The notes under the pieces were generated by a model. It did no database searches. It worked only from the letters and a program-made list of their open reading frames with translations, and was not told the DNA's origin. A program made the position numbers and the translations under genes. Below are positions 7,894-15,416 of a stretch of DNA of 21,161 nt, piece by piece. Location: the NCBI GenBank assembly GCA_964612995.1, contig CAZTGE010000067.1:1-21161 (forward strand), read 5' to 3'. Positions within the stretch are counted from its first letter, which is position 1; the number at the start of each line of letters is the position of its first letter. This DNA comes from SLQH01 sp964612995 (GTDB lineage Bacteria; Planctomycetota; UBA11346).

Positions 7894-8598
7894 ATGCGAC
7901 ACGGGTCCACGCCCTTCCTCCTCAGCGCCCTGCCCGGCCTGCCCGGCCTCGGCGAAGCGGCGCCGATCGACGCCCCCGGCCTGATGGCGGTGGTACGCGC
8001 GACCAGCGCCGCGCCGCTGGTCGAAGCGGTTCTGTTGGGCGATGACCTCCTGCTGCATCAGAGCGTGGTCGCCGGCCGTGAGCTGCCCGAGCTGCCCAAC
8101 GCGGTGCTCGAGGAACCGCAGGTCCGCGGCGAGGCCCCGCTGCCGCCGGGCCTGAACTGCGATCGACCAGACGCCTTCCGCGTCGCCGCCGACTGCTCTT
8201 GGGCCAGCTGGTTCCGCCATCTCAACGCCCTGGCCCGGCAGCACGGCTCGGGCTTCCTCGCCGACTGGTGCGCCTGGGAGGTGGCCCTGCGCAACCAGCT
8301 GGTGCAGCTGCGCGCCGAGGGCCTCGGGCTCGATGGCGACGCCTTGGTGATCACGCCCGATCTGGCCAGCACGCGCCAGGAGGACCGGTCGCTGGTCGAT
8401 GAGGCGGTCTCGCGCGTGCAGCACGCCGAGGATCCCCAATCCCAGCAGCGGGCGCTCGACGCGGTACGCATCGAATGGCTCGACCGCAACGCCCCCCGCT
8501 TTGCATTCACCGACGACGAGGTGGTCGCCTACGCCGTGCGTCTGAGCCTGGTGCTCAGATGGGCGGCGGTGGCCGCGGCCACCGCGGTGGACGGCTGA
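7894..8598 (+). CDS. DUF2764 family protein of V-type ATPase operon
   Basis: A 234-residue protein between subunits E and A, the position held by DUF2764 proteins in Chlamydia, Borrelia and similar operons. Family-like signs are the N-terminal FLLSALPGLPG segment and the C-terminal segment ending in VRLSLVLRW. The canonical C, F and G subunit genes are absent from the operon. DUF2764 is often suggested to stand in for the C (d-like) subunit that links rotor and head; that role is inference. The ATG is 22 bases after the atpE stop, with GGGAG at a rather long distance of 13 bases. Identification rests mainly on gene order. Confidence 0.8.
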   Translation: MRHGSTPFLLSALPGLPGLGEAAPIDAPGLMAVVRATSAAPLVEAVLLGDDLLLHQSVVAGRELPELPNAVLEEPQVRGEAPLPPGLNCDRPDAFRVAADCSWASWFRHLNALARQHGSGFLADWCAWEVALRNQLVQLRAEGLGLDGDALVITPDLASTRQEDRSLVDEAVSRVQHAEDPQSQQRALDAVRIEWLDRNAPRFAFTDDEVVAYAVRLSLVLRWAAVAAATAVDG

Positions 8599-8600
8599 CC

Positions 8601-8732
8601 ATGCCGCGCGCCGCCCCGCCCTTCGGGTCCAGCTGCGCGTACCGCCACGGAACCGGCGTCGCCGGCATCCGGGCCACCGCCCACCAGCCATCTGGCGCCC
8701 CAGGCGCATTGTGTACGGAGAGCATGCCATGA
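8601..8732 (+). other. Possible coupling ORF (43 codons) before atpA
   Basis: The gap between the DUF2764 gene and atpA carries an ORF whose ATG starts two bases after the preceding stop. Its TGA overlaps the atpA start as ATGA. The peptide resembles no family I know and is Pro/Ala/Gly-rich. A weak GGTGG lies ten bases upstream. Stop-free frames of this size are common in high-GC DNA; the stop/start coupling at both ends is the only unusual sign. Confidence 0.25.
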
Positions 8733-10489
8733 GCGGCCGCATCGCGGGAATCCACGGCAACATCCTCATCGCCGAGACCGGGGGCGACGTGGTCCAGAAC
8801 GGCACCGCCCACGTGCTGCGTGGCGACGGCGCCCGCCTGCTGTGCGAGGTGATCCGCGTGCGTGGTCAACGGGCCGACCTCCAGTGCTTCGAAGAGGTCC
8901 GGGGGCTCAAAGTCGGTGACGAGATCGACTTCCACGACAGCATGCTCTCGCTCGACCTCGGTCCGGGCTTGCTGGGGATGATCTACGACGGGCTGCAGAA
9001 TCCGCTGGTGAAGCTGGCTGAGCTCGGCCCCTTCCTCACCCCCGGCCAATGGCTGCCAGGCCTCGACCAGGAGAAGCGCTGGGACTTCACCCCTGTGGCC
9101 AGCGTCGGCGACGCGGTCGGCCCGGCGCACAAGCTCGGCACGGTGCCCGAAGGCCCCTTCACCCACGAGATCATGACCCCGTTCGATCTCAATGGCCGTT
9201 GGAGCGTGAGCTCGATCGTCGACGCGGGCAGCTACACCATCGGCGACACCGTCGCCGTGCTCGAAGACGGCAAGGGCAGCCGCCGCGAGGTGACCATGGT
9301 CCAGAGCTGGCCGGTCAAGAAGCCCCTGATGGTCTGCAAGCGCCGGCTGCTGCCGACCGAACCGCTGGTCACCGGCCAGCGGCTGGTCGACTCGATCTTT
9401 CCCGTGGTCGCTGGCGGCACCTACTGCATTCCCGGCCCGTTCGGGGCGGGCAAGACCGTGCTCCAGCACCTGACGGCCAAGTTCGCCCGCGCCGACGTGG
9501 TGATCGTCGCCGCCTGCGGCGAACGCGCCGGCGAGGTTGTCGAGACGATCAAGGAACTGCCCGAACTCGAGGACCCGCGCACCGGCCGTTCGCTGATGGA
9601 ACGGACGATCATCATCTGCAACACCTCGGCGATGCCGGTGGCCGCACGTGAAGCATCGGTGTACACGGGAGTGACCCTCGGCGAATATTACCGTCAGATG
9701 GGCCTGGACGTGCTCATGCTCGCCGACTCCACCTCACGCTGGGCCCAGGCCATGCGCGAGGTCTCCGGACGACTCGAGGAGATTCCCGGCGAAGAGGCCT
9801 TCCCCGCCTATCTCGAGAGCCGCATCGCCGGATTCTACGAGCGCGCCGGCGCGATCGAACTGCACGACGGGCGCGTGAGCACGGTGACCATCGGCGGCAC
9901 CGTCTCGCCCGCCGGCGGCAACTTCGAGGAGCCCGTGACCCAGGGCACGCTCAAGGTGGTCGGTGCTTTCCACGGCCTGTCGCGCGTCCGGTCCGACGCC
10001 CGCCGCTTCCCGGCCATCGACCCGATCGACAGCTGGTCCAAGTACCCCGGCATCATCGCCTCCGAGAAGGTCGACCGGGTGCGCCAGCTGCTGCGCCACG
10101 GCAACGAGGTCAAGCAGATGCTCACCGTGGTCGGTGAAGAGGGCACTCCGATCGACGACTTCATCGTGCTGCAGAAGGCCGAGATGTTCGACATGGTGTT
10201 CCTGCAGCAGAACGCCTTCGACGAGGTCGACTGCAACTGCCCGCCCGAGCGGCAGCAGAAGGCCTTCGACAAACTGCTCACGGTGATCGACCTCGACCTG
10301 ACCCACATGTCCAAGACCGAGGCCCGCACCTACGTCTTCGAACTCACCGACCTCTTCCGCAACTGGAACTTCGCTGCCGAGGGCAGCGAGGAATACGCTC
10401 AGCTGTGGCAGCAAGTCGACGCCAAGATCGCCTCCGGCGCCGCGGATGCGGGCGACCGGTCGACCGAGAAAGCCGAGGCCCAGGCATGA
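8729..10489 (+). CDS. atpA: V-type ATPase catalytic subunit A
   Basis: Catalytic nucleotide-binding subunit, 586 residues, the usual family size. The P-loop GPFGAGKT spans residues 236-243, with Lys242 binding phosphate. Glu265 in ACGERAGE matches the catalytic glutamate, 23 residues after the lysine as in the E. hirae enzyme. The family's non-homologous region, which gives V-type A subunits their extra length over F-type beta, is present between the N-terminal barrel and the P-loop. The ATG at 8729 has GGAG eight bases upstream; an in-frame GTG at 8711 is less likely. The stop overlaps the atpB start (ATGA). Confidence 0.97.
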   Translation: MSGRIAGIHGNILIAETGGDVVQNGTAHVLRGDGARLLCEVIRVRGQRADLQCFEEVRGLKVGDEIDFHDSMLSLDLGPGLLGMIYDGLQNPLVKLAELGPFLTPGQWLPGLDQEKRWDFTPVASVGDAVGPAHKLGTVPEGPFTHEIMTPFDLNGRWSVSSIVDAGSYTIGDTVAVLEDGKGSRREVTMVQSWPVKKPLMVCKRRLLPTEPLVTGQRLVDSIFPVVAGGTYCIPGPFGAGKTVLQHLTAKFARADVVIVAACGERAGEVVETIKELPELEDPRTGRSLMERTIIICNTSAMPVAAREASVYTGVTLGEYYRQMGLDVLMLADSTSRWAQAMREVSGRLEEIPGEEAFPAYLESRIAGFYERAGAIELHDGRVSTVTIGGTVSPAGGNFEEPVTQGTLKVVGAFHGLSRVRSDARRFPAIDPIDSWSKYPGIIASEKVDRVRQLLRHGNEVKQMLTVVGEEGTPIDDFIVLQKAEMFDMVFLQQNAFDEVDCNCPPERQQKAFDKLLTVIDLDLTHMSKTEARTYVFELTDLFRNWNFAAEGSEEYAQLWQQVDAKIASGAADAGDRSTEKAEAQA

Positions 10490-11826
10490 GAAAATACTTC
10501 GATGACATCAAACAGATCGCCGGCTCGGTGGTCACGGTCACCGCGACCGACATCGGTTTCGACGACCTGGCGGTGATCACCGGGCCGCATGGCTCGTCGT
10601 TGGCCCAGGTCATCCGGCTCGAAGGCGACCAGGTCTCGCTGCAGGTCTTCGCTGGCACCCAGGGCGTCTCGACCGATTCGCGGGTACGCTTCCTCGGCAA
10701 ACCGATGCAGGTCCCCTTCGGCGACGACCTGCTCGGCCGCGTGTTCGACGGCTCGGCTCGCCCGCGCGACAACCGGCCCGAGGTCGAGGAGAGCGCGATC
10801 GACATCGGCACCCCGGCGGTGAACCCGATGCACCGGCACATGCCCGACGAGATGATCGAGACCGGCATCCCGATGATCGACGTGTTCAACAGCTTGGTGG
10901 TCAGCCAGAAGATTCCGATCTTCTCGGTCGCCGGCGAGCCCTACAACCAGCTGCTGGCGCGGATCGGGCTCCAGGCCAAGGCCGACATTATCATCCTCGG
11001 CGGCATGGGCCTTCGCCACGACGAGTACCTCCAGTTCCGCGAGACCTTCGATCAGGGTGGCCAGCTGTCGCGGACCATCATGTTCATCCACACCGCGGCC
11101 GACCCGGTGGTGGAATGCCTGCTGGTGCCCGATCTCTGTCTGGCCATCGGCGAGCAGTACGCGCTGCAAGGCAAACGCGTACTGGTGCTGTTGACCGACA
11201 TGACGGCGTTCTCCGACTCGCTCAAGGAGATCGCCATCACCATGGAGCAGATCCCCTCCAATCGCGGTTACCCCGGCGACCTCTACTCGCAGCTGGCGCG
11301 CCGCTACGAGAAGGCGGTCGACTTCGACCAGTACGGCTCGCAGACCCTGCTCGCCTGCGTGACCATGCCCGGCGACGACGTGACCCACCCGGTGCCAGAC
11401 AACACCGGCTACATCACCGAGGGCCAGTTCTACCTCCGCAACGGCCGCATCGAGCCCTTTGGTTCGCTCTCCCGCCTCAAGCAGCAGGTCAACGGCGACA
11501 CCCGCGATGACCACCGCACGATCATGGACGGCTGTCTGCGACTCTATGCACAATGCACCGAAGCGCGCGAGAAGCGGAACATGGGCTTCCAGATGTCCGA
11601 CTGGGACGAGAAGCTGCTCGCCTTCGGCGATCGTTTCGAAGAGCAGATCATGGATCTGGAGGTCAACATCCCGCTGACCGAGGCCCTCGACCGCTGCTGG
11701 GAACTGCTGGCCGCGTGCTTCGAACCGGTCGAGGTGGGCATGCGTCGCGACGTGCTCGCCAAACACTGGCCCCAGCCGCTGGAAGGCGCCGACGCCCCGG
11801 CCGTGGCCGCGACGTCGCAGGAGTGA
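10486..11826 (+). CDS. atpB: V-type ATPase subunit B
   Basis: Non-catalytic nucleotide-site subunit that alternates with A in the hexameric head, 446 residues. It lacks a P-loop, as usual for B. Arg330 in the SLSRL motif matches the arginine finger that reaches into the A-subunit site. The ATG at 10486 overlaps the atpA TGA by four bases, which suggests translational coupling and balanced synthesis of A and B. The longer open frame starting at 10405 lies inside atpA and is not used. Confidence 0.97.
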   Translation: MRKYFDDIKQIAGSVVTVTATDIGFDDLAVITGPHGSSLAQVIRLEGDQVSLQVFAGTQGVSTDSRVRFLGKPMQVPFGDDLLGRVFDGSARPRDNRPEVEESAIDIGTPAVNPMHRHMPDEMIETGIPMIDVFNSLVVSQKIPIFSVAGEPYNQLLARIGLQAKADIIILGGMGLRHDEYLQFRETFDQGGQLSRTIMFIHTAADPVVECLLVPDLCLAIGEQYALQGKRVLVLLTDMTAFSDSLKEIAITMEQIPSNRGYPGDLYSQLARRYEKAVDFDQYGSQTLLACVTMPGDDVTHPVPDNTGYITEGQFYLRNGRIEPFGSLSRLKQQVNGDTRDDHRTIMDGCLRLYAQCTEAREKRNMGFQMSDWDEKLLAFGDRFEEQIMDLEVNIPLTEALDRCWELLAACFEPVEVGMRRDVLAKHWPQPLEGADAPAVAATSQE

Positions 11827-11831
11827 GACCC

Positions 11832-11921
11832 ATGACCGGGCCTCTGGACCGTGCGAGCCCGTCTGCGTCGCCGCCGTCCTGCGGGGACAGGCATGGCCGC
11901 GTGCCGGTGAAGGAGCGCTGA
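11832..11921 (+). other. Possible coupling ORF (29 codons) between atpB and atpD
   Basis: An ORF starts six bases after the atpB stop and ends with TGA one base before the atpD ATG. It has a strong AGGAG (11819-11823) at eight-base spacing, overlapping the end of atpB. The atpD ribosome-binding site AAGGAG (11909-11914) lies inside its last codons. The peptide has no recognisable homology. Confidence 0.3.
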
Positions 11922-11922
11922 G

Positions 11923-12558
11923 ATGGCGAAGATCAAGCTCACCCGCCCCGAGCTCAAACGACAGCGTGATGCGCTCAAGCGCTTCCAGCGTTTCCTGCCG
12001 ATGCTCAAGCTGCGTCAGAGCCAGCTGCAGACGCACCTGAACAAGACGCGTCAGCGTCTCGAACACGCCGAAGAGACCCTGCGCGGCGCCGAGCGTCGCT
12101 GCCGCGGCTTCGCCGCGATCGCGACCACCCTCGCCGGCGTCGACATCCAGGGCCTGTGCGAACCGACCGAGGTGGTCACTCACACCATCGACATCGCCGG
12201 CATCGCGGTGCCCGAGCTCGATCGCCTCGCATTCCCCGAGTCGCACTACTCGCTCTTCGCCACCCCGGTGTGGATCGACGGCGCCATCTGCCGTTTGCGC
12301 GAGCGGCGGCGCTATGCCGAACAGGTCGCGATACTGCGGCGCCAGTTCGAACTCATCGAACGCGAATTGCGCAAGACCATCCAGCGCGTCAACCTCTTCG
12401 AACAGGTCAAGATCCCCGAGGCCAAGGACGCCATCCGCCGCATCCGCATCCGCCTCGGCGACGAGATGACCAGCGCGATCGGCCGCAGCAAGATCGCCAA
12501 GGGCAAGCTCGCCGAACTGGCGGTGGCCGACGCCGCCGCGGAGCTGGGAGACGAGTGA
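11923..12558 (+). CDS. atpD: V-type ATPase subunit D
   Basis: Central rotor-shaft subunit, 211 residues, close to the family norm. The N-terminus KIKLTRPELKRQRDALKRF and a second long helix near the C-terminus form the antiparallel coiled coil that inserts into the A3B3 head. AAGGAG lies eight bases before the ATG. Confidence 0.94.
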   Translation: MAKIKLTRPELKRQRDALKRFQRFLPMLKLRQSQLQTHLNKTRQRLEHAEETLRGAERRCRGFAAIATTLAGVDIQGLCEPTEVVTHTIDIAGIAVPELDRLAFPESHYSLFATPVWIDGAICRLRERRRYAEQVAILRRQFELIERELRKTIQRVNLFEQVKIPEAKDAIRRIRIRLGDEMTSAIGRSKIAKGKLAELAVADAAAELGDE

Positions 12559-12638
12559 TGCGCCGTGCCTGTCCCAGGCAGCAGGCCGACGGATCGGAGC
12601 TCCCGAGGGGCCCTGCTCCTTTGAAGGGAATGCCATGA
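12558..12638 (+). other. Possible coupling ORF (26 codons) between atpD and atpI
   Basis: The ATG overlaps the atpD stop (TGATG) and the TGA overlaps the atpI start (ATGA), so the ORF bridges the two genes exactly. GGAG at 12547-12550 lies seven bases upstream. The peptide has no known family. Like the ORF before atpA, it ends in ATGCCATGA. Confidence 0.3.
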
Positions 12639-14437
12639 TCGTCAAGATGCACAAGCTCTTCTGCGCCGTGCAGACCGATCAGCGCGAGGCGATGCTCGAC
12701 GCCCTGGGCGCAGCCGGGGTGCTGCATATCGAGCCGGTCGATCCCCAGGTAGCGGTGGCCGACGAGGCGCTGCACCGCGACCTGGCGATGGTCGACCGGG
12801 CGATCCGCGCCCTGGCCGACCTGCCGGCCGAGACCGGCGACGCGCCGGACCTGACGCCGCTCGAGGCGGCGCGGCGCATCGACGCCCTGGCCACGCGTCA
12901 GGCGGAACACGAGCATGTGTTGCATGTGCTGGCCAACCGCGAGCAGGAGGTCGGCGCCTGGGGCCATGTCGCGCTCGACGACCTGCGCGCGCTCGACGAA
13001 CAGGATATTGTGGTCGACCTGTTCGCGATCCCCGCCGGCAGCGAGTCGACGATCAAGGCCGAATGCGTCAGCGTGGTCGGCCGCCCGGGCAAGGGCAAGG
13101 TGATCGTGGCGGTGGTCGACCGCTCGGGCACCCACACCGACCTGCCCGAGGGCGCGAATGAGATCGAACGCCCGCAGTGGGACATCCCCGGTCTGCGCAC
13201 CGAAGCCCAGACCATCCGCGCGACGATGCGCGAAGACGCCGCCAGCCTCCAGCGCCTGGCCCCCCTGCGCCCCGCGCTGACCGCAGAACGCGAGCGCCTG
13301 CAGCAACAGGAGCACTTCGTCCGCGCCACACGCAGCGGCGCTGAGGACGCCGGCCTGTTCGCGGTCCAGGGCTGGATTCCAGCCGACCAGATCGAGCAGC
13401 CGGTCGTTGCGCTCCACGCCGCCGGGATCCCTGCCGGCATCACCACCCGCCCGCCGACCGACGAGGAACATCCGCCGACCCTGGTCCGCTACCCTGGCTG
13501 GGCCCGGCCGATCAAGGGCCTGTTCGACATCCTCGGCACGGTCGCCGGCTACCGCGAAGCCGATGTCTCCGCCGCCTTCATGCTCGCCCTGCCGCTGTTC
13601 GCAGCGATGCTCATCGGCGACGCGGGCTACGGTCTGATGTTGGCCCTGCTGGCCTTCGGCCTGCGCGGCAAGATCGTCGCGGCGATGGGCTCACCTGCCG
13701 CCAACCTCGCCGCGGTCCTCGGCATCGCGACCATGGTCTGGGGCGTGATCACCAACAGTTTCTTCGGTTTCGAAGTCTTCTTCGGACCCGGCAACGCCCC
13801 GATCGCTGTCGACATGCAGGAAGAAAACCGCGACTTCCTCGCCCGCCTGAGCCTGTGGATCGCCGGCGTGCACCTGACCGTGGCCTGGCTCTGGCGCGCG
13901 GTGGTGCTATGGCCGAATCAACGCTTCCTCGCGCCCTTCGGCTGGGCGCTGAGCGTCTGGGGCATGCTGGGGGTCATCTTCTCGCTCCTGCTCGGCGACG
14001 CCTTCGGCTGGGGCACGATCTGGCCCTACCTGCTGGTCGTGGGCCTGGCGTTGGCGCTGCTGTTCGAGAGCGACTCGTCCAACCCGTTCAAGCGCCTCGG
14101 CGTCGGCTTCGCCAACATGCCCTTCGAGTTGCTGGCCAAGTTCTCCGACGAGATCAGCTATATCCGCCTGATGGCGGTCGGCCTCGCCTCCGCGGTGCTC
14201 GCCCAGACCTTCAACACCATGGCCGGCGTCGGGCCCGAAGGCACGGGCTTCACCGTCCTGAGCCCGTTCATCCTGGTGCTCGGCCACGCGTTGAATTTCG
14301 CGCTCTGCATGATCGCACTGTTCGCGCACGGCGTGCGCCTGAACATGCTCGAGTTCTCCAACAACCTCGGCATGGAGTGGAAGGGCCGCGCCTACGCGCC
14401 CTTCTGTGCCACCCGCCATCGATCGAACCCCTCCTGA
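12635..14437 (+). CDS. atpI: V-type ATPase subunit I (a-type stator)
   Basis: Membrane stator subunit, 600 residues. The N-terminal half (about 1-290) is soluble and mostly helical; the C-terminal half has about seven or eight membrane segments. Conserved landmarks are LIGDAGYG and SYIRLMAVGLAS, where Arg511 matches the essential arginine of a-type subunits that lets ions on and off the rotor. The C-terminal EW-G-Y-PF motif is present. AAGGG lies six bases before the ATG. Confidence 0.95.
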   Translation: MIVKMHKLFCAVQTDQREAMLDALGAAGVLHIEPVDPQVAVADEALHRDLAMVDRAIRALADLPAETGDAPDLTPLEAARRIDALATRQAEHEHVLHVLANREQEVGAWGHVALDDLRALDEQDIVVDLFAIPAGSESTIKAECVSVVGRPGKGKVIVAVVDRSGTHTDLPEGANEIERPQWDIPGLRTEAQTIRATMREDAASLQRLAPLRPALTAERERLQQQEHFVRATRSGAEDAGLFAVQGWIPADQIEQPVVALHAAGIPAGITTRPPTDEEHPPTLVRYPGWARPIKGLFDILGTVAGYREADVSAAFMLALPLFAAMLIGDAGYGLMLALLAFGLRGKIVAAMGSPAANLAAVLGIATMVWGVITNSFFGFEVFFGPGNAPIAVDMQEENRDFLARLSLWIAGVHLTVAWLWRAVVLWPNQRFLAPFGWALSVWGMLGVIFSLLLGDAFGWGTIWPYLLVVGLALALLFESDSSNPFKRLGVGFANMPFELLAKFSDEISYIRLMAVGLASAVLAQTFNTMAGVGPEGTGFTVLSPFILVLGHALNFALCMIALFAHGVRLNMLEFSNNLGMEWKGRAYAPFCATRHRSNPS

Positions 14438-14509
14438 CGGCATCGGATCCACTACACACACCCACACCGGAACCGGGACCGACGGGACATCATCAAGGAG
14501 ATCACATCA

Positions 14510-14986
14510 ATGGACAACTGGCTCTATTTCTTCGGACAGATGGGGGGCATGCTAGCGCTCGGCCTCGCCGCGGTCGGCTCCGGCCTCGGCATCGGCAATG
14601 CCGGCATGGCTGCGGCCGGCGCCTGGGCGCGTGAAGGCAAAGAGAACCGCAACCTCAACTTCACCTACATCATCCTGCTGGGCATGCCGCTCTCGCAGAC
14701 GCTCTACGGCTTCCTCGCGCTCAACGCGATGGCCGGCAGCATGACCGAAGCCATTCCGGCCGGCGAATTCGACGCCAGCCTCGCCGGCATGCTCGCTGGC
14801 GCCGGCATCGCCTGCGGTCTGGCCCAGCTGTTCAGCGCCTGGCTCCAGGGCAAGGTCGGCGCCGCCGGCATCCGCGCACTGGTCGAGAACGGCGGCAAGG
14901 GCTTCGCCTTCGTCATCATCGCCATGGGCGTGGCGGAGACCGTTGGCATCTTCGGCATGGTCTTCACCATGATGGTCCTGCCCTGA
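14510..14986 (+). CDS. atpK: V-type ATPase proteolipid subunit K
   Basis: Rotor-ring proteolipid, 158 residues with four membrane helices in two hairpins. Relative to E. hirae NtpK, Ser62-Gln63, Gln113 and Glu143 align with Thr64-Gln65, Gln110 and Glu139, which bind Na+ there. Only one carboxylate (Glu143) serves the two hairpins, as in the V-type ring. This argues for Na+ rather than H+ transport, though it is inferred from residues alone. AAGGAG lies nine bases before the ATG. Last gene of the operon; a strong stem-loop follows 27 bases after the stop. Confidence 0.95.
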   Translation: MDNWLYFFGQMGGMLALGLAAVGSGLGIGNAGMAAAGAWAREGKENRNLNFTYIILLGMPLSQTLYGFLALNAMAGSMTEAIPAGEFDASLAGMLAGAGIACGLAQLFSAWLQGKVGAAGIRALVENGGKGFAFVIIAMGVAETVGIFGMVFTMMVLP

Positions 14987-15013
14987 TCTCCTGATCGCCT
15001 CTGACGATCCCAG

Positions 15014-15038
15014 CGGCCCGGCGCTCAGCGTCGGGCCG
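15014..15038 (+). terminator. Stem-loop terminator of the ATPase operon
   Basis: An 11-bp stem with one G-T pair (15014-15024 with 15028-15038) and a TCA loop lies 28 bases after the atpK stop. Only two Ts follow, so it lacks a classical U-tract, but its stability and position make termination likely. Confidence 0.6.
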
Positions 15039-15180
15039 TTGGCGTTGTCCGGCTTCCGGCGCCGCTCCACCACCCCGCTCGACTCTGCGGGTGAACGCCG
15101 ACCGTATACCCAGCCGCGAGGCGAACAGCCACCGAGGGTCGCGATGCGGGCGGCCATGGACCCAGCTCGGTTCACCCCGG

Positions 15181-15209
15181 TTGTCGCCCCGTCGTTTTCC
15201 TGCTATCCT
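15181..15209 (+). promoter_or_regulatory. Predicted promoter of the PPK2 gene
   Basis: TTGTCG (15181-15186) and TATCCT (15204-15209) are separated by exactly 17 bases, each matching four of six consensus bases. Transcription would begin near 15216, so the 58-bp palindrome at 15222-15279 would be the first element of the leader, about 200 bases long before the gene. Confidence 0.45.
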
Positions 15210-15221
15210 CATCGCCCCGAT

Positions 15222-15279
15222 ATTCCATTCCCCTGGAACAGCGCGCATGATCATGCGCACTTTTCCAGGGGAATGGAAT
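15222..15279. repeat. 58-bp near-perfect palindrome
   Basis: The arms 15222-15238 and 15263-15279 are perfect 17-bp inverted repeats beginning ATTCCATTCCCC. Between them GCGCATGATCATGCGC (15243-15258) is itself a perfect palindrome on the same axis. Overall 27 of 29 pairs match. It could act as a DNA operator or cruciform, a very stable RNA hairpin at the transcript start, or a dispersed repeat. It is not at a gene end, so a simple terminator role is less likely. Confidence 0.8.
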
Positions 15280-15289
15280 GGGGGGCGTA

Positions 15290-15328
15290 GCGGGGGCGGC
15301 TGCGCGAAGCACAGAGGAGAGCCCCCGC
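15290..15328. repeat. 8-bp GC inverted repeat in the PPK2 leader
   Basis: GCGGGGGC at 15290-15297 is complementary to 15321-15328, with 23 bases between. It follows the large palindrome and would add a second hairpin to the leader. Confidence 0.45.
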
Positions 15329-15350
15329 GAACAAGAGCCGCGCAGGCTCC

Positions 15351-15395
15351 GGCCGCTATCATGAGCCCTGGGGTGCGGGCGGCGCCCGCGCTATG
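15351..15395 (+). repeat. Dispersed palindromic repeat, copy 1
   Basis: Bases 15369-15395 are identical to the complement of 17336-17362 (27 of 27). Similarity extends left to CCGCTA with a few changes. The core GCGGGCGGCGCCCGC is palindromic. It lies just upstream of the PPK2 ribosome-binding site. Confidence 0.75.
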
Positions 15396-15416
15396 CTGAG
15401 AAACGGAGCACACGAC

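Noticed and set aside
10405..10485. Longer N-terminus for atpB starting at 10405
   Set aside because: It would lie within atpA; the ATGA overlap at 10486 gives the normal family length and N-terminus.
10399..12654. 751-codon open frame on the minus strand
   Set aside because: It runs antisense across atpB and atpD, which are unmistakable. Long antisense frames are expected where third positions are G or C. Its translation has no family signature.
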